Source: Favolaschia claudopus
Taxonomy: Eukaryota > Basidiomycota > Agaricomycetes > Agaricales > Mycenaceae
Reading direction: 5' to 3'
Assembly (NCBI GenBank): GCA_037176885.1
Contig: JAWWNJ010000074.1
Span: forward strand, 124,001 to 188,000
Length of the DNA stretch: 64,000 bases
This document shows positions 10,057-19,568 of the stretch, in pieces (position 1 is the first letter of the stretch; each line of letters starts with the position of its first letter). Position numbers and translations under genes: made by a program. Under the pieces are notes generated by a model. The model saw only the letters and a list, made by a program, of their open reading frames with translations. It had not been told where the DNA came from and did no database searches.

Positions 10057-12078
10057 TCATACAGTAAGGAAGTCTAAAGGTTGAGGACGCGCGACGAAAG
10101 CCGGGGGCGCGCTCCCCGCGTGAAGGTTTGTCGGCAATATTAAGTAATGACGGGACGTAGAAGGTGGAGAGTGTATTTGCATGAGAGAAACGATCCGCTG
10201 GAGCACGCGATTCTGTTCTGAGTTTCGGGATTTACCGGCGGCGAGGGCACCGATCACGCTCTCGTTATCTGAACGGACTTGGAAATGGGTGTTGGAATGG
10301 CCTTGGTGAATCGCGAACCGAAGTCCGAATCCAACCGCGACCATCTCGGCCCAACCTATGCCTCGTTCGTCAGATTTCCAGCCTGGCAACAATTTCCACC
10401 GCTGCCAAACGCCGTCAAAAACTATGCCGATTCCATACGAGGTTGATGCGTCGACCCAGAATTCTAAAGAAGAGGGCGGAGGTGGTCTAAGTAGCTTGCA
10501 ACCACAGAAGGATTGTGCGAGACGTGATCGCCACCAGGCGATATCGTTGAGGGTGGATGGATTAGGAGTGCGGCGCAGAAATGCCGATGAGCCGTGAGGG
10601 AATGAGGAGGAAAATTTCGATATAGATGGAAGGCGTGAACGTCCGTCTGGAACGGCTAAGGAGCAGTGGACTAGAGTACCGAGCACTGCTTCGGCTTCCT
10701 TGCGGGTAAATTTTGCTCCGTCAACCCAAGGTGCGAGTCTTTCGATGTAGCGAACAGCCTTCTCGGGCGGGATCTGGATCGACTTTCCGACGAGATCCCA
10801 TAAGAAGCCTATATATTTGAAGGTAGACGAGAAGGCTCGGGTTTTAGAGCGCTTCCATGGCCAGCCCAGTGCGTCGGCAAAGTTGTATATATCGTCGATA
10901 TCGTAGCTGTAGGCAGGTGGAGTATCTGATATTCGGTAGCGGAGGAAGAGGAAGTCGTCGACCCATTTCTTAATTGGGCCGATGTCGTTCGCCATGTACA
11001 GAGCGGCAATGGCGTCTGCGAGGCGTCCGAAAACACCGCTAGAGCTGGAGTTCCCAAACGGGCAGACGTGATCAAGGTAATATTTGCCCAGCCATTGAAT
11101 GACGAAGAAGGGCTGTTGAGAAGGATGAATGGGACATCGACGGTATGCGGCATCGACGTCTAACGTCGCGCCTTCCGTTCCTGGCGGGGCTTCGATCACT
11201 AGGAGAACGATTTGCGCAAATGTTCCCCACTCGCAAGGGAAGTCGTCTACATTTATTTCGGAATTGACGGATGCGCGAGAAGGGTCGTTACGTGGGAATG
11301 AGAAATCCTGGACTAGTCTGAATTCACCTGGGTCTCCCGATTTCGGAACAAGACCCAAAGGCGAAGTACGGAAAGGACCGATGAGGTTTTCAAGGCGATC
11401 ACGGGAAAACGGGCCGGTGTAGCGACCACCAGCTCGCTCTTTATTAATGTAATTTTCGATAACGGAAAGACAGGATAAGGATGAGGAATGATTGGGAGGA
11501 GTGAAGGTTTCGGTAATATTAGAGTGGATGCCCATATGAAAGCCTTCCCGAAGGCCGATAGGTAAATCTGAGAAAGTATCGTAAAGATTGGCCGCCTTGA
11601 GAGCGGATTCCCACTTGTCCGGCAAGAGGGGAGTGACGATGGGAAGGAAATCAGATTGAGACGCAGTTTTGGGCGCAATGAAGGCCGTTTTTTGCGCCAC
11701 AAATGGAGCACCAATGCTTGCCCTTGTCGCAGTCAACACCGCAGGGGCAACCACTGTACCCGTTGAATGAGAAACAGTACGCGACGCCGTGTTTATCGCG
11801 GCGATCTTTACCGATGAGGATTGTTGGTTTGCCGTTAAAGAGGCGGTCTGACGTGCAGGAACGCGATTTGTGATAATCCTCTTCGGCCGCGCAGATAAAG
11901 CAGCGGAGTTTCTTCGATTTGGAACGAAAGGAATCCGAGGCCTCGCGTTTCCCGGCCTTGTAAGGCGCAAAACGCGACGTCCCGGTGCTAGAGTCACGCT
12001 CGCGGTCATTGTTCGAGGGCGAGGAGTTGCTAGAACTTTTGTTTTCCTTGCGCAAAAGAGCCATGGCGCGTTTAGCAA
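10057..12078 (-). pseudogene. Reverse transcriptase-RNase H of the Ngaro/DIRS element
   Basis: The long ORF (up to 673 codons open) contains the RT core: LGLVPKSGDPGEFRLVQDFS, ATLDVDAAYRRCPIHPSQQ (catalytic Asp), WVDDFLFLRY (the VDD box) and FKYIGFLWDL. RNase H follows, with EFWVDASTSYGIGIVFDGVW (first acidic residue), WAEMVAVGFGLRF (Glu) and QVRSDNESVIGAL (Asp). It ends in PAFVARPQPLDFLTV, typical of these fungal elements. Near 10120-10190 a short stretch is out of frame: a conserved STFYVPSLLNIADKPSRGE reads in the neighbouring frame. Two compensating indels are therefore likely. It overlaps the end of gag (11651-12244) in another frame, implying frameshifting or splicing for expression. 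Confidence 0.9.
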
Positions 12079-13690
12079 TGTGCATAGGCTCGAGTTCGTT
12101 CCAGACCTCGAGGTGGAAGACGCCGGGGTCGATGGCGGTGACTATGGCGCGCTGCCGGATCTGAGAGTCGTATTCGAGGCATAGCGCCCAATTCTGCGCT
12201 CGATTGGGACGATGGAGAATGCCGTTAAAATGATTAAGCCACATGTCGTGCTCCTCGGGAGCGTAAGCTTGAATGAGCTCGAGAAGTCGACCCCAAGCTT
12301 GGAACCATTCGTCGAAGGTGAGGCGTAATTCGCTGTCGACATCGAGCTCGCGAGGTGTCGCAACGACGGAGTTGGAAGCGCTATCAACAAAGAAGATGTC
12401 GTTGAGTTCTTGTTTGGCGGCGGTATTCGCGAAAGCGCAGAATTTGTCGGTTAGGAAATGTAAAGGAATGTGAGCGTCCCAGCCGCGGGGCCCGGAAATC
12501 TTTTTGCGAATGGCGTCAGGGATAAGGTACCCTGCACCTGAAGCCGTGAGGCCGGCAATGCGTTTGGGGCGTCTACGCGAGACAGCGGTGGGTAGATCCG
12601 CAGTTGCGTCTGAGCCCGTAGCGGTCGGAGCTGCGAGTCAAAATTAAATATCGTTAGTGTCGGTTTGAGATGCGAAGTGTAAATAGGCAAGTAACGGCGA
12701 TGCATGTTCAATATGGGAATGCGCCTCGAGAGCGCTATGGATTACAGGAAAAACTTTATGTGACGAAACTTGACAATTCGAAACAATTGCGTCGTGAAAT
12801 AAGCAGGAACATGAGCAGTCAACGATAACGTGAACGTTAAGCAATGCGCCAAATTGTGCAATTGCGTCAAATCGTCGAAATTGCGTGAAGATTTTAATGC
12901 CCGCGAATCGTGTAGATTCGCAAGCCGTCAACACTCGCGGATCAATGAGATCCTTGAGTCGTCAATCGTTAAGCGTTAAGATTCGTCAAACGTCAAGGAA
13001 TCCGCAAGCCGTGAAAGGCTGCGGCCGTACGCCAGGCCTGAATGGGCGAATCGTGGAGATTCGTTGATCGTGAAGAAGTCTGATTCGATATATTCGCAGA
13101 TTTTCGGCATATGCCGTCGCGTAAATATTGCAATCCAAAAATGAATGTTTTATGTGGGAGCGGAAATGCGCATGTAAAACACGCAGCATGACCGTGGAGT
13201 ATTGGAAAGGGTACGGGGAGGCAAATGAAATAGAGAAAGAGTAATGTTACTCACCGTTGAACAGAGATCCGATTGCTTTATTGAGAATTGCGGGTGGAAG
13301 ATGTTGAAGAAATTGGAGCTGGGCTTCGCGCTCGGTGAGGTCGTTACCAGGGGGAGGGCCATCGTCCTCGTCATCGCCGTTTGGGGGTGGTGGTCCGTGT
13401 CCGTCAGGGGACTGAGACCTCTGTGATTCAGGTCCTCCGCCTCCTGAACCTCCCTCAGGAGGGGGGGTGGGACTGTGGTGAGAGCGGGCATCCCACTCGA
13501 GGCGCTGGTGACGAGGGAAGAGTCGAGCGTAGTCTGGATTGTCCATGTACTGCAGGTTTGCTTCAATGTGGGCTTTGATCCGCTTGCGGAGTTCGATGAC
13601 GGAGCCGGTGTTGTCGAGCTGAAACTCGTCCGCGGCGGAAACGAGCTGAGCGCGCTTGAGCTGCGAGACTGTGGTGTCGAATTGGACCAT
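11651..13690 (-). CDS. Gag-like ORF1 of the Ngaro/DIRS element
   Basis: Exon 1 (13690-13255) starts MVQFDTTVSQLKRAQLVSAA and has a SAP-like helix pair (LVSAADEF...VIELRKRIKAH), then a Pro/Gly/Asp-rich linker with PPPP runs, ending at a GTGAGT donor. Exon 2 runs from about 12630 to 11651. It holds a capsid-like segment (LTFDEWFQAWGRLLELIQAY) and two Cys/His clusters near the C terminus (CFICAAEEDYHKSRSC and CSICGAKNGLHCAQNC) that probably bind nucleic acid. The inferred intron (12631-13254) is unusually long for this window, at 624 nt, and is full of short CGTCAA/TTGACG motifs. Structure is inferred from frame continuity. Confidence 0.75.
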
Positions 13691-13706
13691 TGTGAGATGT
13701 GCAGAA

Positions 13707-13840
13707 TGTTCAAAGCAGCTTGAGTCTGGATTCCGTTCGGAGTGCAGGTGGTGGTTCGGAAGAAGGAGAAGCTTACCGCCACCTGTCACTCCTCTCACAA
13801 GACATCGTATCGTCACAGCTAGCTGTCACGATACTCCCAT
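13707..13840 (-). repeat. Ngaro/DIRS split direct repeat A1 (5' terminus)
   Basis: It is the 5' end of the element in its own orientation, 134 bp, one mismatch to A2. The gag start codon lies 17 nt inside its inner edge, so the repeat probably holds the promoter and leader. Confidence 0.85.
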
Positions 13841-14129
13841 AGTTCTGGAGTAGTTGGAGATCGTGCCCGAAAAGACATTATCGGGCTGTCAGGCTGTCGG
13901 GTAAGATATGCCCCGATCGTTTCCGAGCCCCTTCGATGAGGCGGCTGTCAGGCTGACGACCTGAAGCTCCCCGATAACAAACGACCGCGGACGACCGTCG
14001 CCGGTAACAGGAAAAAGAAATTTGCGACATGGCTGGGACGCGCGGGGCATGGTGATGTCTGTGTGTCGGTGCAGCGTCCGAGTTGCGTGAGCGACCATGA
14101 GGGCTTGTGAGATGTAGGGCTACCTTGGT

Positions 14130-14324
14130 CGTGTCAATTTGCTTGATATTCCTTGACGAAGCATTATAACTCTTTTTTGACCTTTATACAACTTGACGGG
14201 CTTTATCAAGTGGCATAAAGTAATGAGCCCATCTGCCTCCACAACCCGTCAAGAGGATAAAGTTCAAAAAAGTGCTATAATGGGGTGCCAAGCTCGATCA
14301 AGTAAATTGGCTTTTTCCGACACG
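14130..14324. mobile_element. Hairpin MITE with long imperfect inverted repeats
   Basis: The two halves are inverted copies over about 75 nt each. The best-paired core runs from 14159 (ATTATAACTCTTTTTTGA) to its complement ending about 14284. Outer pairing continues through CGTGTC at 14130 and GACACG at 14324. No clear target duplication was found, so the ends are approximate. Confidence 0.6.
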
Positions 14325-16397
14325 ATGTTTAGGCGGGTGTAAAATTTCGATACAAAAAAACCTGCGATAGCGCAGAGTGCCGCTATGTACAATCTGATAT
14401 TATATTAAACCCTCTCTTTGCATGGGTTTGACGAATAAACGCTTCTGTGGTCAATCTGACCGTGGTACAGGATGGTTTGACTGTGGGGCCGCAGTCAGGC
14501 TGACCGCGCCGCTGCAGCCGGTTTGACCGCCAACACGGCTGATCTGACCGCGGTTTACGATCTTGTAAAAACACGAATTTATGGGTAGTTATGGGCAGTA
14601 TAGACGTTATGGTGTGATATTGTGTATTGGAGGAACAGAATAAAGACTTGTATCAACATATGACAGGAACAGCCAGATTGACTGTGTTGAGAATGACTGT
14701 GCGGCGCACTGTCGGCATGACCGTGGCAGGCCACGGTCAATTTAGGCGGTCAGAATAACCGCGCGAAAAATCAAATAACCGCGGCGCGGTCATACCGGCT
14801 GTGAGTTCTCTCTACAGTGCTTGAGCCTTGACTTGAGCCCAATATGGAGCTTGTTGGCTGTATGGAGGGCTTAAAACCCCACATTTACATTTGCAGGGGT
14901 TATATTTACCATTGTGAAGCATCTGGGACTTTTGGACGGGGCCGTAAAAACCGAAGATGATATACTCATTCCATGAACATAATATTACTTGATGAATATG
15001 GTCTTAAAACGTGAAGTAGCACGGAGTTATGTGTATTTATGGGCTGGGCAGTCTTGCGATACTTCCCCAGGCTTGCGAAGCCTTCACAGTGGTGGTCGCT
15101 GCGTACCACAGCACCGACGCGCATACGTGTCATTCCCCATTGGGGCGTGGGGAAATGCACCGATTCGACTCGTTTTCTTTTCTGTGCCCTGTTTTCTGTG
15201 GTCGGACCTTTCACGGTGCATTTAAAACATAGATTTAAAACCCATGCACCCTTTTCCATCTTAGGATACCTCGAAAATTGACACTTTTTGGGCAAGACTT
15301 TCCAACCATCGTTGGCCCAGTCCTCCTCAATGAATGTACCTATCTTTCTCAATCTTCCTTCCACAGGCAGTGTATTTGCCGTGCCAATGGATCTGTGCCC
15401 TTGTCGCCCCCAGACGGCGATGGCAAGGGCAGATTAGAGGCGGTTTGATGAAAATTTCCTTTTTTGGGGGTGACATCAGATTTTGCCGCCACTGTACAAG
15501 AAGACGTGTTTTTCGTGCTTTCTTTACATGTGATGCGACGTACCTGCAAACTGCTGTAAACAGTGTTTGTATCCATTGGGCAACGACACCGGAGCCTAAA
15601 CAAAATTGTGCACGAGCTGCGGCCAGTGAGCCGGGCTCAAGCCGGCTTGAGCCTGAGCCGAGCCACGTGGCAACGGCTGGCTCAGCTCGGCTTAAAATAC
15701 AGTAAATGCCGAAAACGCCTTTTCCCGGCCGAGGTTTTTCCCCTTGGACAATGGAGATGGACTGTGGACGTGGGAATTCGGCCGACTTTCCATCACCGAT
15801 GACGGGCATTGCCCTTGCCGGAAACGGCATGTTTGTTCTTGTTGGGGGAGCTTGCTCCCCCCTTTTGTCTGAGGTTCCCGAAAAGTGGATGGCTGTGCAA
15901 TGTGCCTACTCTCCCACGGGTACGCCATCAGCTGTGATCTCCCACGGGTACGCCATCAATACGTGATGTTAAACAGAGCCTTATGGACAAGTGGCCTACT
16001 GTACAGTGGCGCAATCAGGGGAAAGTGCAATAAAGAAATACTCTCAGCCAAGGGCTCGCATCAATAGGAAATTACTCCCGACTTTCGAAGAAACCACAAA
16101 GGCAGGAATACCATCAACTTCAGTTCACACGGTTCCGAGTCCATCAATTCCATTCCTCCCCAAAAAAAAATCAGAACCATTAGCCTGGGCAGCAGTCAAA
16201 ATTGCTGAATTCAGCTCTATGGTAGCAGGTTTTACCGGGACTGCGGCACTAAGACAAGAAGTATGGCTTGAGTTGTGTATGTAAGGCAGATTTAACGAAA
16301 CTTTGCCTTTGGTTTGCCTCTCACAAGATCATTTCTGTTCAGGCTGGACGGAATTAGCGCAAGCTCCCCCTTTTCTGTAAGCCGGGCACCGGCATTA
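14325..16397. other. Non-coding repeat-like region
   Basis: No frame here has a recognisable product, and the longest open frames overlap on both strands. From 14440 to 14800 the motif TGACCG or its complement CGGTCA recurs many times, as in subterminal repeats of DNA transposons. At 15630-15690 there is a run of GAGCC/GGCTC palindromes. These look like parts of non-autonomous elements whose ends I could not define. Confidence 0.4.
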
Positions 16398-16846
16398 GAG
16401 AGTTTGCGGTGAGCCGCCAGAAGCCACCTGGCGGCTCTAATGGCATGCGGATTGGAGCGGCTATGCTGTCTGGCGGCTCGTTTGGCGGCTGGTAAGACTG
16501 GTTCAAATTTGGTTTTGCGAGTCTATTCTTAGTACTTAGTCATCTATATCTTGAGCCATACACAAACGAAGAAAATTGGACCCGAAAATCTGACGCTATC
16601 GCACATTTGAGCCGAAGACTTCGGTTGACGCTGGAAATTGCTTCAATTCAAAACAATTATGCACGTTTGGACAACGAACTCTCATTGGCTGAAGGTATAG
16701 TCAAATATACAAGGTACCCAACCTCGAAATTGTGCTAAGGACCGCGCGCGACGAGCCGCTGAACGAGCCGCCACATGAAGTAGCCGCTCCAATCCGCATG
16801 CCGTTGGAGCCACCAGGTGGCTTCTGGCGGCTCACCGCAAACTCTC
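16398..16846. mobile_element. TA-TSD MITE with 110-bp inverted repeats
   Basis: The element begins GAGAGTTTGCGGTGAGCCGC and ends with the complement, flanked by TA at 16396-16397 and 16847-16848. The inverted arms stay similar for about 110 bp and contain repeated GGCGGCT/AGCCGCC motifs. The TA duplication points to Tc1/mariner-type mobilisation. A shorter element with a similar end lies at 46205-46413. Confidence 0.8.
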
Positions 16847-16905
16847 TATTACAATACATAGTTTTGTTCAACTTTCGTGTTTCAATATGGACTCTAGTGC
16901 AGTGC

Positions 16906-17470
16906 TGTAAGGGCAACAGCTGCCAGGGCCTGAGGCCCGAGGTACTCAAGAGTCCAACAAGCACTGGGCAGAGGGAGAATCCTTAGGAGACTAGCTACAA
17001 CAAGGGGAAGAGTGTCTACTCACCTGGGCAGAGGGAGAATCCTTAGAGAACAGAGTAAGGAGTCTCCATGCCCAGGCGTCACAGCAAAAGGGCGCGTGAC
17101 GCGTGACTTCTCACGGGGCGTGGGAACTATGTAGTAGCACAGCATCTATGATGTAATATCAATGATCAGATGATCCAACAGTAGCAGGGAGCCAGGGATA
17201 TGCCCAGAAGGGGGAGGATCACAATACTGGTCCAGAGATCGTAGACCAACGAAGGCCCGGAGATACCCTGTGGTCCGGGGAGCGTGGGAAACCGGAGCCG
17301 GAGTCCGGAGGGCCGAAGCTCGGGGTCCGGAGGGTCGAAGGACCAGAGGAATAGAGCCCAGGGAACCTGGGAAGGGGCGCTAGGGCAGGGCGAGACAGCG
17401 GAGCATCGCTGGCTTGGGTGACAGGGCTTGGCCCAGGTCCGGGGGAGCGTGGGAAGCCAGGACGGGGGCC
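16906..17470 (+). repeat. Dispersed repeat R1, starts TGTAAGGGCAAC
   Basis: This segment recurs in inverted orientation at 42140-42857. The first 180 bp or so are about 98% identical and the rest diverges. Both copies start exactly at TGTAAGGGCAACAG with unrelated flanks, so this is a true element terminus, LTR-like in beginning with TG. Inside, CTGGGCAGAGGGAGAATCCT occurs twice, 53 bp apart. The Pro-rich open frames crossing it on both strands are by-products of GC-rich composition. Confidence 0.65.
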
Positions 17471-17479
17471 ATTGGAGAG

Positions 17480-17692
17480 AGGACCGATGATAATGCTATC
17501 AAAGGTTGGCGACAAAAGTTCGGACAAAATTTTTGAAAAATTTTCCCAAATTTTTTTCGAAAAATGAGCGCCTTGCGAAATAATTCGTTTTGGCCGGTTC
17601 AGAAACCGTGGGAACAAATAATTAGTTCGGACAAAATCTCCTCAAGGGCCGATTTTTTGTCGCCAACCTTCAAGAGCATAATCATCGGTCCT
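17480..17692. mobile_element. hAT-type MITE, 8-bp TSD TTGGAGAG
   Basis: Perfect terminal inverted repeat AGGACCGATGAT/ATCATCGGTCCT, with pairing continuing through AAGGTTGGCGACAAAA. The 8-bp duplication TTGGAGAG is at 17472-17479 and 17693-17700. Eight-bp duplications are typical of hAT elements. It contains no ORF. Confidence 0.85.
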
Positions 17693-18054
17693 TTGGAGAG
17701 CTTTTCATAGGACATAGCGACCGTGTCAGGTCGGTGTCCTTCTCGCCCACTGGGCAGCACAATTGTCTCTGGCTCTAACGACAAAACGGTTTGACATGTG
17801 GCTGGCAGTATATATACTGGATAATGTCGTATTATGACATCATCTCCTCTCTAAGAGAGATCGTCCCTGATAAGTCAGTCCAGTATGATATTCCTTGTCC
17901 CCAAGGGTTACCCTTTGCGGGCTTAACCTTGACAGCTTTTTGCCGAGATCAGAGAGCAACCTCTGGCACTTATCAGTCCCTGATTGCCGAGCAGAGTCCC
18001 TGAGTCACACTGTGACTGTCACCCTCAACCAGGAGTAATCAGAAAGAGATGCCA

Positions 18055-18488
18055 AGGCCCCCGGTCACTATGTACCTATTAGGTCCGTCGCGGATAGAGT
18101 AAATCAACGGCCAGAAATCGTCCAATGTCCGGCCGAAAAATAGAGTAAAACAGCCAGAAATCTGCAAAAGTCCGGCTGAAATAGAGTAAATCGCGCGGAG
18201 CGCGAGAAATTTTTGTAAGTGTAGTTGGTTTGGAGGGTGAACCTGAAGCCAAAATTGACGCTTGGCTAGCCAAACCCGCGGGAATTCAGCAGTTTCAAGC
18301 TCGATTCTGGTGCAAAAATCATCAGAAATCGGCTTGACCAGGTCCTGGGGCGAAAAATCGATTTTCTAGGGCTGAATTTCCAGCCAAAATAGAGTAAATC
18401 AGCCCTCCGAGAGTCAAAATCATAAAGTAAATCAGCCCAAATTCTGTTCGCCAACCCGACGGACCTAATAGGTAGTGACCGGGGGCCT
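18055..18488. mobile_element. 8-bp-TSD MITE with AGGCCCCCGGTCACTA ends
   Basis: Terminal inverted repeats of about 33 bp (AGGCCCCCGGTCACTA... and complement) are flanked by perfect 8-bp duplications AGATGCCA at 18047-18054 and 18489-18496. The interior has four or five spaced ATAGAGTAAA(T/A)CA units and no gene. The TSD length suggests hAT-type mobilisation. Confidence 0.88.
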
Positions 18489-18503
18489 AGATGCCACCAC
18501 CGA

Positions 18504-18623
18504 GGTTTGAACCGGCAGCTGCTGGGAGCTTGACATTATGTAAGGATTTATGTAATGCAGCCAGCCTTGTAGTGGTGCAAGGCTGGCACTACCACTCCAC
18601 CAAAAGGGAGCAATGTCAAGCTC
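18504..18623 (-). ncRNA. tRNA-like sequence folded in two nested hairpins
   Basis: On the minus strand TGGTGGAGTGG (complement of 18592-18602) fits a pol III A box. GGTTCAAACC (18504-18513) fits a B box about 78 nt downstream. Between them is a perfect 9-bp stem, 18561-18569 with 18578-18586, closed by an 8-nt loop. An outer 12-bp stem pairs 18536-18547 with 18612-18623. The anticodon-like stem is too long for a tRNA, so a tRNA-derived SINE or a structured pol III RNA is more likely. Confidence 0.4.
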
Positions 18624-19568
18624 GGCTTGACATGTGGCTGGCAGTATATATACTGGATAATGTCGTATTATGACACACTGCTAGTACTTCAGCTCGGCTC
18701 ATGTGACATGTGCTAAGCCCGTTGTTGGCTCTTGCCTGTTCGGGCAAGCGCCGACATAAACCATTCGCACGCTGTCACCGGCGCACGTAAACCTTCGCTT
18801 CGTCCAAAACCAAGAACATTAAAAGACGCTACGGCACCGAAGCACGGCGGCAAGCGACGCAGCGCAGCAGGCAGACTGCACCTGCTATTCAACCAGAGCC
18901 GGCGGCTCCAAAAACCAACACTCCCACGTGAACTTCCGCTAATGGTGGTGGGCTCGGAATGGCTGGCGCGGTTGGGCTTCAGACAACGAGCCGACTCGCA
19001 AATTTCTGGTCAACGCGTGCCTCAGGAGGTACCCATGCAATGTGTAGCAAGCGATACAGAAAAAAAGCAGATAATTAAATTGATTTATGGGTGGTTACAG
19101 ATCGTGGTAGTTGAAAAATGTATGTGATTTCCTGTCGAAACCCAAATCAGTGAGAAACAAAGTCGAAGAACCAGCGACGTTGTGGGGTAGCTAGCAGCAT
19201 AGTTGTTTGGTAGTGTAGATTACAGATGTCGTAGCTTAGTCAGCTTCTACATTGGGTTTTCCTGCCTTCACCCATCCGCTGCGAGCCCCCGTTGGCTCAT
19301 CTCCAGTCTAGTACCTCCCCGGGAGGTCTCCATTTGGTGACGAGAGCGTGATTCGCCCTTCTCCACGTCCCTACAGACCAGATTGTCTGTTTTCCTTCAC
19401 AGAGGCCCACCTCTGTCATCTCTGCCTCTCACCCACCTCGAGCGAGGTTTCTAGCTCATTTTTTCGACACTGTGATTTTTCGTCGACCCCTCACTCTACG
19501 CTTGTCTCTGTCTGCTCTTGACTGCGTCTTTCCAACCCGTTCTCCCCAATTGTTTTCCGTGACCTGGC

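Larger units (their letters stand above)
8186..13840 (-). mobile_element. Ngaro/DIRS-type tyrosine-recombinase retrotransposon
   Basis: A 5.65-kb element is read on the minus strand. From its 5' end (13840) it has repeat A1, gag, an overlapping RT-RNase H ORF, a tyrosine recombinase, then repeats B1, A2 and B2. Split direct repeats of the form A1...B1-A2-B2 are the hallmark of PAT/Ngaro elements, which integrate by a tyrosine recombinase. They have no LTRs or target duplication. A1 and A2 (134 bp) differ at one position, as do B1 and B2 (115 bp), implying a recent insertion. A2 and B2 are separated by 75 bp (8301-8375). Frameshifts in the recombinase and in the end of RNase H make this copy non-autonomous. 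Confidence 0.9.
17791..18675. repeat. 49-bp direct repeats bounding a TRIM-like segment
   Basis: An identical 49-bp sequence, TTGACATGTGGCTGGCAGTA...TATTATGACA, lies at 17791-17839 and 18627-18675. Each copy starts TTGACAT, ends ATGACA and contains the palindrome TATATA. The interval could be a terminal-repeat element in miniature, later split by the MITE at 18055-18488. No target duplication was found at the outer edges, so a simple segmental repeat is also possible. Confidence 0.45.

Noticed and set aside
15327..15830. Overlapping ORFs of up to 167 codons on both strands
   Set aside because: No recognisable motif, no splice logic, and the frames lie opposite one another. Not supportable as a gene.
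17219..17617. Pro/Gly-rich ORFs over repeats R1 (17.2-17.6 kb) and R2 (42.1-42.6 kb)
   Set aside because: Overlapping frames on both strands are open because of GC-rich repeat composition. They are not preserved between the two copies.
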